DNA of 59,885 nucleotides from JABCPE02 sp963516475 (GTDB lineage: Bacteria > Bacteroidota > Bacteroidia > Flavobacteriales > Weeksellaceae): contig CAUQBR010000010.1 of the NCBI GenBank assembly GCA_963516475.1, positions 1 to 59,885 of the forward strand, given 5' to 3'. Below the pieces are notes generated by a model. The model saw only the letters and a program-made list of their open reading frames with translations, was not told the origin of the DNA and did no database searches. The stretch's first letter is position 1. Each line of letters starts with the position of its first letter. This document shows, piece by piece, positions 8,130 to 16,478 of the stretch. A program made the translations under genes and the position numbers.

Positions 8130-10676
8130 ATGAAGACAAACTTTTTAAGGAGATCTGCGATAGCAGCATTGACTTTAACAACGGCAAGTTTTTATTTTGC
8201 ACAAGAGGAAACTCAAGGTTCAGAAAAGAACATTGATGAAGTAGTTCTTGTGGGAGTAGCAGACATTGCAAAAGACAGAAAGACACCAGTAGCTGTATCT
8301 ACTGTGAAATCTGCTCAAATCATTGAGAGATTAGGAAATCAGGAATTGACAGAAGTTCTTAACACTACACCATCTGTGTATGCGACTAAGTCTGGTGGTG
8401 GTTTCGGGGATGGAGGAATCACAATGCGTGGTTTCGAATCTAGAAATATCGCTGTGATGGTGAATGGTATGCCAGTGAATGATATGGAAGGAGGAGCTGT
8501 GTATTTTTCTAACTGGACTGGTCTTTCTGATGTTACAAGTACTATTCAGGTTCAGAGAGGTTTAGGTTCATCTAAATTAGCGATTGCTTCTGTAGGGGGT
8601 ACTATGAACTTCATTACGCGTGCAGCAGACATGAAAAAAGGAGGAGTTGTAAGAATAGGAGTTGCAAATAATGACTATCACAAAGCATCTTTCTCATATA
8701 ATACAGGAAAAACTGAAAACGGCTGGTCTACCTCTTTCTTAATGAGTAGAACAGCCGGCTCTTATTATGTAAGAAACACTGATTTTGAATCTTATGCATA
8801 CTATTTTGCTCTAGGATTTGAACCAAATAAAAAACATAACTTCCAATTTACAATAACATCTTCTCCTCAGTGGCATGACCAAAGAAGTTATACAAGCAGA
8901 ATACAAGATTATATAGATTATAATCCAGATAGAGATGGAAACCCATACAGACAGTATAACCCAGATTTCGGATACTATACAGATGCATCAGGAAGAAGAA
9001 TAGCTCTGTCTAACAAATCTAACTTCTACGCAAAACCAGTAATGATGCTCAACTGGGATTGGAACATTACACCAAAATCTAAATTGAGTACTGTATTATA
9101 TGCTTCTAATGGTAGAGGTGGTGGAACAGGTGATTTAGGAGAAGTAGGAGGAGTAAGAGGTCAAAATGTTACAGCTTACAGAGATGCTAGTGGGTTTATA
9201 AACTATGATGCTATCTTCGCAGCGAATGCAGCAATAGACGCTAATACAGCAGGAGCAAAACACACTCTTGTAAGAAGAGCGGCTATGAACTCTCACAACT
9301 GGTATGGTATTTTAGCAAATTTCCAACACAAAATAAATGATAACTGGAATTTCTCCATAGGAACAGATGACAGATACTACTATGGATACCACTACCAAAT
9401 GCTTACTCACCTGTATGGAGCTAATGGATATAAAGATGCGTCTGATAGAAATATTTCTCCGAAAGTAGTTACAAGAGTACATGATTACAAAAACCTTTCA
9501 TGGAATCCTTTCGGAGGAAAAACATTAGGACAAGAGGAGCATATAGGATATAGCAATGACGGAGAAGTACTATGGTATAGCGGTTTCGGACAGGTAGAGT
9601 TTACTAAAAATAATTTCTCTGCGTTTGTACAAGGGTCTATTTCTAATCAAGCTTACAGAAGAATTGATAACTTTGTTGTAGATGGAGTAACAACTCAACA
9701 AGGACAAGTTGTTAATAGAAAAACAAGCTTTAAAAACCTTATAGGATATAATGTGAAAGGGGGAGCTAACTATAACATCAACGAAAACCATAATGTTTTC
9801 GCAAATGTAGGTTTCTATAGCAAGCAGCCATTTATGAATGCGGTATATCCAAACAACCAACAGGTGCTGAATCCTAACCTGACAAACGAGAAAATATTCT
9901 CTGCAGAAGTAGGATATGGTTTTAGATCTTCTAAATTCAATGCTAACCTTAACCTATACAGAACTGAATGGAAAGATAGATGGGCGAGAATTCCAAATCA
10001 AACATTTACAGATCCTATTACAGGAGCTAGAGTTAGAGGATATTCAGAAATCAGCGGTATCACTCAGGTTCATATGGGGGTAGAGGTAGATGCTACATAT
10101 AAACCAGTAAAATTCTTAGAATTACAAGGAATGTTCTCTTATGGAGATTACAGATATAAAGGAAATGCTACAGGAGCTGATTTCGATGAAAGTAATAATC
10201 CTGTTACAACAACAGGAAACACTACATTATACTTAGATCAAGTGAAAGTAGGAGGAAGTGGAAACAGCAGTATTCCACAGCTTACAGCTTCTTTAGGAGC
10301 AACTGTTAAACCGATAAGTGATTTGAGCATCTATGGAACTTGGAGATTCGTTGGAAATCTTTATTCAGCAGTTAATACAAATGATTACAAAACTGTTGCA
10401 AGACAAGAACAAGGAGCTCTTAGATTGCCAGATTACAATCTTTTAGATTTAGGTGTTTCATATAAACTAAGATTAAGAGAGCGTTCTCAGTACTTTACTT
10501 TTGGAGCAAATGTTTATAATGTAATAGATACTTACTACATTTCTGATGCTTCTACAAGTCTTCGTGATGGAGATTCTGATGCAACAGGGATTAAGTATAA
10601 AGGAATAGATACAGGAAACAAAGTATTCTTCGGAGCGGGAAGGACTTGGTCTGCTAGTGTAGCATTCAACTTCTAG
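8130..10676 (+). CDS. TonB-dependent outer membrane receptor, substrate unknown
   Basis: The 848-residue protein starts at ATG 8130 with a clean signal peptide (MKTNFLRRSAIAALTLTTAS, then FYFAQ). A plug domain follows: TonB-box-like IDEVVLVG, LNTTPSVYATKSGGG, ITMRGFESRNIAVMVNGMPV and the SVGGTMNFITRA end. The rest is a 22-strand-type barrel rich in alternating aromatic residues and ending in VAFNF. It imports a ligand using TonB/ExbBD energy. There is no CarboxypepD_reg domain, no SusD partner and no riboswitch upstream, so the ligand cannot be inferred. An in-frame TTG at 8061 lies upstream of the -7 box, so the shorter start is chosen. Confidence 0.9.
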   Translation: MKTNFLRRSAIAALTLTTASFYFAQEETQGSEKNIDEVVLVGVADIAKDRKTPVAVSTVKSAQIIERLGNQELTEVLNTTPSVYATKSGGGFGDGGITMRGFESRNIAVMVNGMPVNDMEGGAVYFSNWTGLSDVTSTIQVQRGLGSSKLAIASVGGTMNFITRAADMKKGGVVRIGVANNDYHKASFSYNTGKTENGWSTSFLMSRTAGSYYVRNTDFESYAYYFALGFEPNKKHNFQFTITSSPQWHDQRSYTSRIQDYIDYNPDRDGNPYRQYNPDFGYYTDASGRRIALSNKSNFYAKPVMMLNWDWNITPKSKLSTVLYASNGRGGGTGDLGEVGGVRGQNVTAYRDASGFINYDAIFAANAAIDANTAGAKHTLVRRAAMNSHNWYGILANFQHKINDNWNFSIGTDDRYYYGYHYQMLTHLYGANGYKDASDRNISPKVVTRVHDYKNLSWNPFGGKTLGQEEHIGYSNDGEVLWYSGFGQVEFTKNNFSAFVQGSISNQAYRRIDNFVVDGVTTQQGQVVNRKTSFKNLIGYNVKGGANYNINENHNVFANVGFYSKQPFMNAVYPNNQQVLNPNLTNEKIFSAEVGYGFRSSKFNANLNLYRTEWKDRWARIPNQTFTDPITGARVRGYSEISGITQVHMGVEVDATYKPVKFLELQGMFSYGDYRYKGNATGADFDESNNPVTTTGNTTLYLDQVKVGGSGNSSIPQLTASLGATVKPISDLSIYGTWRFVGNLYSAVNTNDYKTVARQEQGALRLPDYNLLDLGVSYKLRLRERSQYFTFGANVYNVIDTYYISDASTSLRDGDSDATGIKYKGIDTGNKVFFGAGRTWSASVAFNF

Positions 10677-10702
10677 TAAAAAACCAAGAATATAATAAAT
10701 AG

Positions 10703-10731
10703 AAATCCTAACTTTTAGTTAGGATTTTTTT
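10703..10731 (+). terminator. Intrinsic terminator after TonB receptor
   Basis: The stem AATCCTAAC / GTTAGGATT with loop TTTTA leads into seven T. Its T-run abuts the -7 box of the next gene at 10731. Confidence 0.85.
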
Positions 10732-10738
10732 ATATTTG
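10731..10738 (+). promoter_or_regulatory. Promoter -7 box fused to the preceding terminator
   Basis: TATATTTG begins at the last T of the upstream terminator and lies 20 bp before the ATG at 10759. Confidence 0.5.
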
Positions 10739-10758
10739 CGTTTCTAATTTAGAACAAA

Positions 10759-11175
10759 ATGGAGGATTTATTTAATAGTGTATATAGTACTCATAAGGGA
10801 ATTTCTTTTTCCACAGTGGTAGTTTTCGGAGCATTTATTTTTCTATTATTACAAGTACATCTTAGTTATAAAGGTGCAATTTCAGAAGTTTTGAGAAAAA
10901 CGGGCTTTTTTTCGATGATGTTATTATATATACAAGGAATATTGGGTGTCTTTTTAGGAATTTATTCACCAGAATTCTCAGAGGCTTCGGGATTTTCTTC
11001 GTTTTTTAAGCTTTTTGAGTATGGAATAATTATTTTGATCTGTGCTGGAATGATAACATATGTATATACATACCTAAAAAAGCATCAAAAACTAAACCTA
11101 AAAATAGTAATTATTGCATTAGCATCGGCGTTACTTTTTGAGTATGCATATCCTTGGAGAATTATTTTTGGTTAA
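10759..11175 (+). CDS. Small four-helix membrane protein of unknown function
   Basis: The 138-residue protein has four predicted transmembrane helices, at about residues 17-37, 48-67, 84-105 and 113-130. It has no signal peptide and no catalytic motif that I recognise. It has its own promoter box and ends 22 bp before asd on the same strand, so the two may be co-transcribed. I believe similar short membrane proteins occur in Chryseobacterium relatives, but I cannot assign a role. Confidence 0.75.
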   Translation: MEDLFNSVYSTHKGISFSTVVVFGAFIFLLLQVHLSYKGAISEVLRKTGFFSMMLLYIQGILGVFLGIYSPEFSEASGFSSFFKLFEYGIIILICAGMITYVYTYLKKHQKLNLKIVIIALASALLFEYAYPWRIIFG

Positions 11176-11197
11176 TTAAAAAATTGAATTTACTCAT

Positions 11198-12187
11198 ATG
11201 AAAATAGCGGTAGTGGGTGCTACAGGAATGGTAGGACAAATCATGCTGAAAGTTTTGGAAGAAAGGAATTTCCCTGTGAAGGAAATTATCCCAGTGGCTT
11301 CGGAAAAATCTGTCGGAAAAAAAATTAGTTTTAAAGGCAAGGAATATTCGGTAGTGTCCATGCAGGATGCCATCGATATGAAGCCAGAGATAGCGCTGTT
11401 TTCGGCTGGTGGAGGCACTTCTTTGGAGTTTGCGCCTAAATTTGCAGAGGCAGGAACTACGGTGATTGATAATTCTTCGGCTTGGAGAATGGATGTTACC
11501 AAAAAATTAGTCGTTCCAGAGATAAATGCCGATGTTCTGACCCAAGAAGATAAAATTATCGCAAATCCTAACTGCTCTACAATTCAGCTGGTAATGATTC
11601 TAAATCCACTGCATAGAAAATATGGACTAAAAAGAGTAGTAGTGTCTACATATCAGTCAGTTACGGGAACGGGTAAGGCGGCAGTAGACCAGCTCAACCA
11701 AGAAATAAAAGGCGAGGACTGCGAGAAAGTTTATCCTTATCAGATTTTCAAAAACGCACTTCCGCACTGTGATGTTTTCGCAGATGATGACTACACAAAA
11801 GAAGAGCTAAAACTAATGACTGAGCCTAAAAAGATTTTGGGCGACAGCAGTTTTGAAATCACAGCGACGGCCGTTCGTGTTCCTGTGCAGGGCGGACATT
11901 CTGAGAGTGTGAATATTGAGTTTAATGAAGATTTTGATATAGAGGAGGTTAAACAGATTCTTTCAAACACGCCGGGCGTTATCGTGGAGGATGATGTAGC
12001 CAATAAAAAATACCCTATGCCGTTCTATTCCGAAGGGAAAGATGAGGTTTTTGTAGGGAGAATAAGAAGAGATAATTCTCAGCCAAAAACGCTCAACTGC
12101 TGGATAGTGGCGGATAATCTAAGAAAAGGAGCAGCTACGAATGCTGTCCAAATCGCTGAATATTTGGTCAGAAATCAGTTGGTATAA
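11198..12187 (+). CDS. asd: Aspartate-semialdehyde dehydrogenase
   Basis: The 329-residue enzyme reduces aspartyl-4-phosphate to aspartate semialdehyde with NADPH, the branch point to lysine/diaminopimelate, threonine and methionine. The NADP-binding GATGMVG lies at residues 7-13. The catalytic cysteine is C126 in NPNCSTIQ, and the active-site histidine is H234 in VPVQGGHSES. Length and order match the family. It follows the small membrane protein gene by 22 bp. Confidence 0.96.
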   Translation: MKIAVVGATGMVGQIMLKVLEERNFPVKEIIPVASEKSVGKKISFKGKEYSVVSMQDAIDMKPEIALFSAGGGTSLEFAPKFAEAGTTVIDNSSAWRMDVTKKLVVPEINADVLTQEDKIIANPNCSTIQLVMILNPLHRKYGLKRVVVSTYQSVTGTGKAAVDQLNQEIKGEDCEKVYPYQIFKNALPHCDVFADDDYTKEELKLMTEPKKILGDSSFEITATAVRVPVQGGHSESVNIEFNEDFDIEEVKQILSNTPGVIVEDDVANKKYPMPFYSEGKDEVFVGRIRRDNSQPKTLNCWIVADNLRKGAATNAVQIAEYLVRNQLV

Positions 12188-12200
12188 TTTTGGTATCACA

Positions 12201-12217
12201 CCGTACACATAGTACGG
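12201..12217 (+). repeat. Perfect palindrome CCGTAC-N5-GTACGG
   Basis: This six-base perfect inverted repeat with a five-base spacer lies between the asd stop (12187) and the DUF4407 ATG (12222). It can form a short GC-rich hairpin that would cover the ribosome-binding region, or serve as an operator. It is notably GC-rich for this AT-rich intergenic DNA. There is no T-run, so it is not a terminator. Confidence 0.5.
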
Positions 12218-12221
12218 AAAA

Positions 12222-13256
12222 ATGAAAATAAACTTTATTCAGAAATTTTTGATGATTTGCTCTGGTGCGAATCTTCACATCTTAAAGAAAACTCCTTCTG
12301 AGTGGAATAAATATTCCGCCATCGGAGGGATTGTTTTATTCACAGGCTTTTTTGCGGGAATCTCCGCAGGGTATGCTACTTTTACCATTTTTGATGATTT
12401 CTATGCAGCACTGGCGGCGGGATTCATCTGGGGACTGATGATTTTTAATCTGGACAGATACATCGTATCCTCTATCAAGAAAACGGTTTCTTGGAAAAAC
12501 CAGCTTCTGCTGACGCTTCCTCGTTTGATTTTGGCGGTGTTTTTAGGGATTGTTATTTCAAAACCATTGGAATTAAAGATTTTTGAAAAAGAAATCAATA
12601 AACAGCTAAACACCATCATCCAAAGGAATAAAACAGAACTTCAGGAACAGATGAACAGCAGGATTTTACAGCAGTCAGGGCCTTTTGCAAAAGAAAAAGA
12701 ACAAATCCAAAGTCAAATAGAATCCTACCAAAAAGCCTATGATTCTGCAGTGGTGGATTTAGAAAGAGAGGTTCTGGGCAAAGAAACAGGACTTACAAGC
12801 GGAAAGGCTGGTTTTGGACCAAATGCAAAGCGAAAAACCGAAATCCGAGACAACAAGAAAAAAGAGTTGGAAGCCTATCAAAAACAGATGGAACCACGGC
12901 TGAAATATCTGGACGAGGAAATCTCTAAAGTCTATACCAACCTACAAACGGAGCAGAAAAACAGCGAGGATTCGGAAAATAGGTTCAATGGTTTCGCGGC
13001 GCGGCTTCAGGCGCTGGATGAGCTGGGGGCAAATCCCATCATGGCTGTGGCGGCGATGTTCATTATGGGACTTTTCATTTGTTTAGAAATTTCACCTGTT
13101 TTGGTCAAATTGATTTCTACCGCAGGGCCATACGATTATCTTTTAGAAAAAACCGAAACCGAAACTAAGCTTTATGCGAAAGAAAAAATAGAAAAAGGAA
13201 CTATCTCCACGGATTTTAGAATAGAGAAATTCAAAAAAGATTTGGATAATTTGTAG
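12222..13256 (+). CDS. DUF4407 membrane protein with coiled coil
   Basis: The 344-residue protein has three hydrophobic segments in the first 115 residues (IGGIVLFTGFFAGISAGYAT, a GFIWGLMIFNLDRYIVSS segment, LILAVFLGIVISKPLEL). A long charged helical stretch of about 130 residues follows, probably a coiled coil, and then one more membrane helix near 276-295 (MAVAAMFIMGLFICLEISPV). The FNLDRYIVSS and ISKPLELKIFE motifs are typical of DUF4407. The function is unknown. It is followed by a terminator shared with the convergent exosortase unit. Confidence 0.82.
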   Translation: MKINFIQKFLMICSGANLHILKKTPSEWNKYSAIGGIVLFTGFFAGISAGYATFTIFDDFYAALAAGFIWGLMIFNLDRYIVSSIKKTVSWKNQLLLTLPRLILAVFLGIVISKPLELKIFEKEINKQLNTIIQRNKTELQEQMNSRILQQSGPFAKEKEQIQSQIESYQKAYDSAVVDLEREVLGKETGLTSGKAGFGPNAKRKTEIRDNKKKELEAYQKQMEPRLKYLDEEISKVYTNLQTEQKNSEDSENRFNGFAARLQALDELGANPIMAVAAMFIMGLFICLEISPVLVKLISTAGPYDYLLEKTETETKLYAKEKIEKGTISTDFRIEKFKKDLDNL

Positions 13257-13258
13257 AA

Positions 13259-13296
13259 AAAATCAAGGCTTATAAAAATGAGCCTTGATTTATTTT
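13259..13296. terminator. Bidirectional terminator between DUF4407 gene and XrtF unit
   Basis: AATCAAGGCT / AGCCTTGATT with a ten-base loop is flanked by A-runs and T-runs on both sides. It can end transcripts from both directions and overlaps the stop codon of the minus-strand gene. Confidence 0.82.
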
Positions 13297-13718
13297 ATAA
13301 GATTTTTTCTGTAATAAAACAGCGGAACTATCAGTAAAATAGGCAGAGGCTGAATCACAAATCTTCTGATATAAAACGAAAACAAATTCCCAAAACTAAA
13401 TTCCGTATAGACAGAATACAGATAAATAGGGAAGAAAAGAGCGAAAGATAAAGTGATTAAAACCATCGCTTGGAAAGTCCATTTTTTATTTAAAAACAAG
13501 AAATAAACAATTCCCAAAGAAAAAATAAGATTTAATAAAAATCTGAAAATATGGCTGCCGATGAGTCTTTTCCACTCAAAATGAGGAAATGCAGGATTAG
13601 AACTAGTGCTCGCGAAATATTTCAAGAAAGGGTCATAGAATATTTTGTTTTCTAAAACTCTTACTCCTACCAGTCCTATTATACAGAGGGCGACAAGAAG
13701 CCATTTTATTTTATTCAT
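13290..13718 (-). CDS. Exosortase F system-associated membrane protein
   Basis: The 142-residue protein has four predicted membrane helices and an early conserved-looking RVLENKIFYDPFLKYF segment, which I recognise as the small protein that accompanies XrtF in Flavobacteriia (TIGR04127-type). Its start overlaps the xrtF stop by four bases, so translation is probably coupled. Its biochemical role is unknown; by position it should work with the exosortase in the inner membrane. Confidence 0.82.
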   Translation of the reverse strand: MNKIKWLLVALCIIGLVGVRVLENKIFYDPFLKYFASTSSNPAFPHFEWKRLIGSHIFRFLLNLIFSLGIVYFLFLNKKWTFQAMVLITLSFALFFPIYLYSVYTEFSFGNLFSFYIRRFVIQPLPILLIVPLFYYRKNLIK

Positions 13719-14257
13719 TTTTTCAGAACAAAGAATTTAATCCAGATAATCCAAAGAAAAACCACGCCTCCATAGATAATGGCAGGAAAGGCATAATCAT
13801 GAGCAATCTTAAAATGCTCCGGTGAAAGCTCCATATAAACAATGTTAATGAGAGCAATTCTCGTAACATTCACTACATAAAGGAAAACCAGTCCCAAAAG
13901 GGCGAACCAAAAAGTCTGTAATCCCTTATAAAAAGTAAAAATGAAGGCAAGATACAGAATCATGATAGAAACAGCATTACAGCCCTCAATCATAGTGGTA
14001 GCCCATATGTTATTGATATAGAAATATAAACCGCTCTTTTCGGTGGATTCTATCAGCTGGGTGTTGTAGCCCATTTTATTCATGCAGAAAGTAGACTGCT
14101 CTGCTATAACTCTGGTCAAAGGGTCTGCGGCGGCATCGGAGTATAGATTTAGATAAAACTGATAAAGTAAAATCAATCCCAGATAAGTCGCCAAAAACCT
14201 TAATAACAGGATAAGAATAGGCTTTAGGTCATCAAACATTATGATAATTTTGGGCAA
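13715..14257 (-). CDS. xrtF: Exosortase family protein XrtF (membrane cysteine protease/transpeptidase)
   Basis: The 180-residue polytopic membrane protein carries the exosortase catalytic triad: Cys93 in IEGCNAVS, Arg133 in VNVTRIALI and His153 in IAHDYAFP. Its small size and its partner (the 142-residue protein downstream) identify the flavobacterial XrtF type. Exosortases cut C-terminal PEP-CTERM-like tails and may attach surface glycan. No protein encoded in the window shows such a tail. A second in-frame ATG at 14239 (MFDDLK) could be the true start. It is divergent from the PASTA-protein gene. Confidence 0.88.
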   Translation of the reverse strand: MPKIIIMFDDLKPILILLLRFLATYLGLILLYQFYLNLYSDAAADPLTRVIAEQSTFCMNKMGYNTQLIESTEKSGLYFYINNIWATTMIEGCNAVSIMILYLAFIFTFYKGLQTFWFALLGLVFLYVVNVTRIALINIVYMELSPEHFKIAHDYAFPAIIYGGVVFLWIIWIKFFVLKK

Positions 14258-14296
14258 AAGTAAACAAAAAAACAGGAAAAATTTAATGAAAAACCA

Positions 14297-14304
14297 TATA
14301 TTTG
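14297..14304 (+). promoter_or_regulatory. Promoter -7 box of PASTA-rluD unit
   Basis: TATATTTG lies 29 bp before the ATG at 14334, in the short divergent region shared with xrtF. Confidence 0.55.
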
Positions 14305-14333
14305 CTTTTGCAATTTAATTGACACTAAAAAAT

Positions 14334-15359
14334 ATGTTTAAATCATTTCTTCACTGGAAAGTCTGGGTAAATATTTTGATTACCTTAGGGATATTTTTTG
14401 GCTTGGTTTGGGGGACATTTAGATGGCTGGATACCCATACCAACCACGGAAAAGAAGTACCCGTTCCGAATGTAGTAAATATGTCTGTCCAAGAGGCCGT
14501 AAAAGAATTAGAAAACATGGGGCTGGAGGTGGAAGTAGACAGTTTTAAATACGATCCTAAATATAAGCCTTTTCAGGTGTTACAAATTTATCCTGCCGCA
14601 GGCTCTCGTGTGAAAGAGGGAAGGACAGTTATCCTAAGAATTAATCCTAAAACTTGGGCAAAAGTGGAAGTTCCGAATATTTTGGAAAAATATAAAGGAC
14701 TGGCATTTAGTAGATTAGAGCTTGTAGGGCTAAAAGTAGGCGACACTATCTATGAACCAAGTATTCAGAAAGATGCTGTTCTGAAAATGATATACAAAGG
14801 AGAGGAGCTAAAACCAGGAGCATTATTACCTAAATTTTCTGTAATAGATTTGATCATCGGTTCTGGACCGCTTAGAGATATTGCTGTTCCGAATGTAGTG
14901 GGGCTTACAGTGAAAGAAGCCCGTGAAGTGATAAAAGCTAATAATTTTGAGTTTGGTATTGCAGAATACGAAAGCGGAGTAAAAGACGAAAATGACATAG
15001 TCTACTACCAAGACCCTGCCATGGGTAGCCTTAGAGACCAAGGGATGCAGATAGATGTCTGGGCAAGTAAGAAAACACCTGCCGAAATGGTGGATAAAGC
15101 AAGAGAGCTGGATAAAATATATGGACTTCCGAAGGATGAACCAAGTGAACCAGCGAAGGAAACCAGACAGGCTAATACACCGATGGAATATCCTTCTTCT
15201 ACAAAGCAAAACATAAAAGTAGAATCTTCTCCTGCTAAACCAGTGGAAACGAAAAAGCCTGAGGAGAAAAAAGACACTAAAAAAACAGAGGAAAAACCTA
15301 AAGAAAACACTACTAAACCAGCTGAAAAGCCAAAACCGAAAAAAGTAGTAGTAGAATAA
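14334..15359 (+). CDS. PASTA-domain membrane protein with Lys/Pro/Glu tail
   Basis: The 341-residue protein has a short cytoplasmic start and one transmembrane helix at about residues 12-31 (VNILITLGIFFGLVWGTF). Three PASTA-like repeats follow, beginning near VPVPNVVNMSVQEAVKELE, EVPNILEKYKGLAFSRLEL and AVPNVVGLTVKEAREVI. The last ~80 residues are Pro/Lys/Glu-rich low-complexity sequence. PASTA domains bind peptidoglycan or muropeptides; unlike PknB/PrkC or PBP2x there is no kinase or transpeptidase domain. An upstream in-frame TTG (14319) is too close to the promoter start point, so ATG 14334 is preferred. rluD begins one base after its stop. Confidence 0.85.
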   Translation: MFKSFLHWKVWVNILITLGIFFGLVWGTFRWLDTHTNHGKEVPVPNVVNMSVQEAVKELENMGLEVEVDSFKYDPKYKPFQVLQIYPAAGSRVKEGRTVILRINPKTWAKVEVPNILEKYKGLAFSRLELVGLKVGDTIYEPSIQKDAVLKMIYKGEELKPGALLPKFSVIDLIIGSGPLRDIAVPNVVGLTVKEAREVIKANNFEFGIAEYESGVKDENDIVYYQDPAMGSLRDQGMQIDVWASKKTPAEMVDKARELDKIYGLPKDEPSEPAKETRQANTPMEYPSSTKQNIKVESSPAKPVETKKPEEKKDTKKTEEKPKENTTKPAEKPKPKKVVVE

Positions 15360-15360
15360 G

Positions 15361-16416
15361 ATGATAGAAGAAAATGAAGATTTTATAGAAGATGAGGTTC
15401 TTAATGAATCTCTGGAGGAAGGGAGTGATCTGTATGAGCATCTCAACATCGTTGTAGATAAGAATCAGGAACCTCTCAGGATAGACAAATTTTTGTTGAT
15501 TTTTAGACAAAATTCCTCCCGAAATAAAATTTCTCAGACCTGCCGCGCTGGTAATGTGGTTGTCAATGGAGTTCCTGTAAAACAGAACTATAGAGTAAAA
15601 CCTAACGACCAGATTTCGGTTCTTCTTGCTCATCCTCCTCGTGAAAATGTTATCATTCCTCAGGATATTCCTATCAATATCGTTTATGAAGATGATGATG
15701 TATTGGTAGTGGACAAGGAAGCAGGAATGGTTGTCCACCCTGGTTTTGGGAACTGGGATAAAACATTAGTCAATGCCGTGGCCTATCATTTTGAGAAAAA
15801 TGGTTTGAAAACGGATTTAGACCGTGTGGGGCTCGTTCATAGGATTGATAAAGATACTTCTGGACTTCTTGTCATTGCTAAAAATGAATATGCGATGAGT
15901 TTCCTTGCGAAACAGTTTTTTGAACGAAAAACCAAACGGCTCTATTGGGCTTTTGTTTGGGGGAATTTAGAAAATGATGAGGGAACTATCCGTGGACATA
16001 TAGGGCGCCACGAAAAAAATAGAATGCAGATGGCAGTCTATGAAGATGGAAGCGTTGGCAAACATGCTGTGACCCATTATAAAGTTTTAGAGCGTTTTCG
16101 ATATATGACTTGGGTAGAGTGTAAGCTAGAAACAGGACGAACACACCAGATAAGGGCTCATTTCCGCCACATAGGGCACACTCTTTTCAATGATGAAAGA
16201 TATGAAGGGCATATTCCTCTAAGGGGACAAAACCTGCCGAAATACAAGCAGTTTATCCAAAATGTTTTTGAAATATTACCAAGACACGCTCTGCATGCTC
16301 ATACACTTGGGTTTATACATCCTACTACAAAACAGGAAATGTATTTCGAAAGTCCAATGCCAAAGGACATGCAGGAAGCTGCTGAAAAATGGAGAAATTA
16401 TTTAGCTTCAAATTAG
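15361..16416 (+). CDS. rluD: 23S rRNA pseudouridine synthase, RluD type
   Basis: The 351-residue protein has an acidic N-terminal extension of ~35 residues, an S4 RNA-binding domain (IDKFLLIFRQNSSRNKISQ through NDQISVL) and the RluA/RluD catalytic domain. The catalytic aspartate lies in LVHRIDKDTSGLLVIAK, with the ETGRTHQIRAHF motif later. RluD-type enzymes isomerise uridines in helix 69 of 23S rRNA. It is co-transcribed with the PASTA gene, which lies one base upstream. Confidence 0.92.
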   Translation: MIEENEDFIEDEVLNESLEEGSDLYEHLNIVVDKNQEPLRIDKFLLIFRQNSSRNKISQTCRAGNVVVNGVPVKQNYRVKPNDQISVLLAHPPRENVIIPQDIPINIVYEDDDVLVVDKEAGMVVHPGFGNWDKTLVNAVAYHFEKNGLKTDLDRVGLVHRIDKDTSGLLVIAKNEYAMSFLAKQFFERKTKRLYWAFVWGNLENDEGTIRGHIGRHEKNRMQMAVYEDGSVGKHAVTHYKVLERFRYMTWVECKLETGRTHQIRAHFRHIGHTLFNDERYEGHIPLRGQNLPKYKQFIQNVFEILPRHALHAHTLGFIHPTTKQEMYFESPMPKDMQEAAEKWRNYLASN

Positions 16417-16443
16417 AAATAAAATATTTAATTCCTAAAAAAT

Positions 16444-16475
16444 AAAAGAGAGAGATTTTTGGTCTCTCTCTTTTT
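16444..16475. terminator. Bidirectional terminator between rluD and ppsA-like gene
   Basis: AAAGAGAGAGA / TCTCTCTCTTT with a short loop is flanked by A-rich and T-rich runs. The convergent ppsA-like gene ends at 16479, four bases away. Confidence 0.85.
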
Positions 16476-16478
16476 GAT

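Noticed and set aside
10759..11175. Reading the 138-residue gene as a ribosomal protein
   Set aside because: Four clear membrane helices and no basic RNA-binding segment rule this out.
14826..15449. 207-codon minus-strand ORF opposite the PASTA gene
   Set aside because: The Phe/Arg/Ser-rich product is the reverse reading of Lys/Glu-rich codons in the PASTA tail, so it is a composition artefact.
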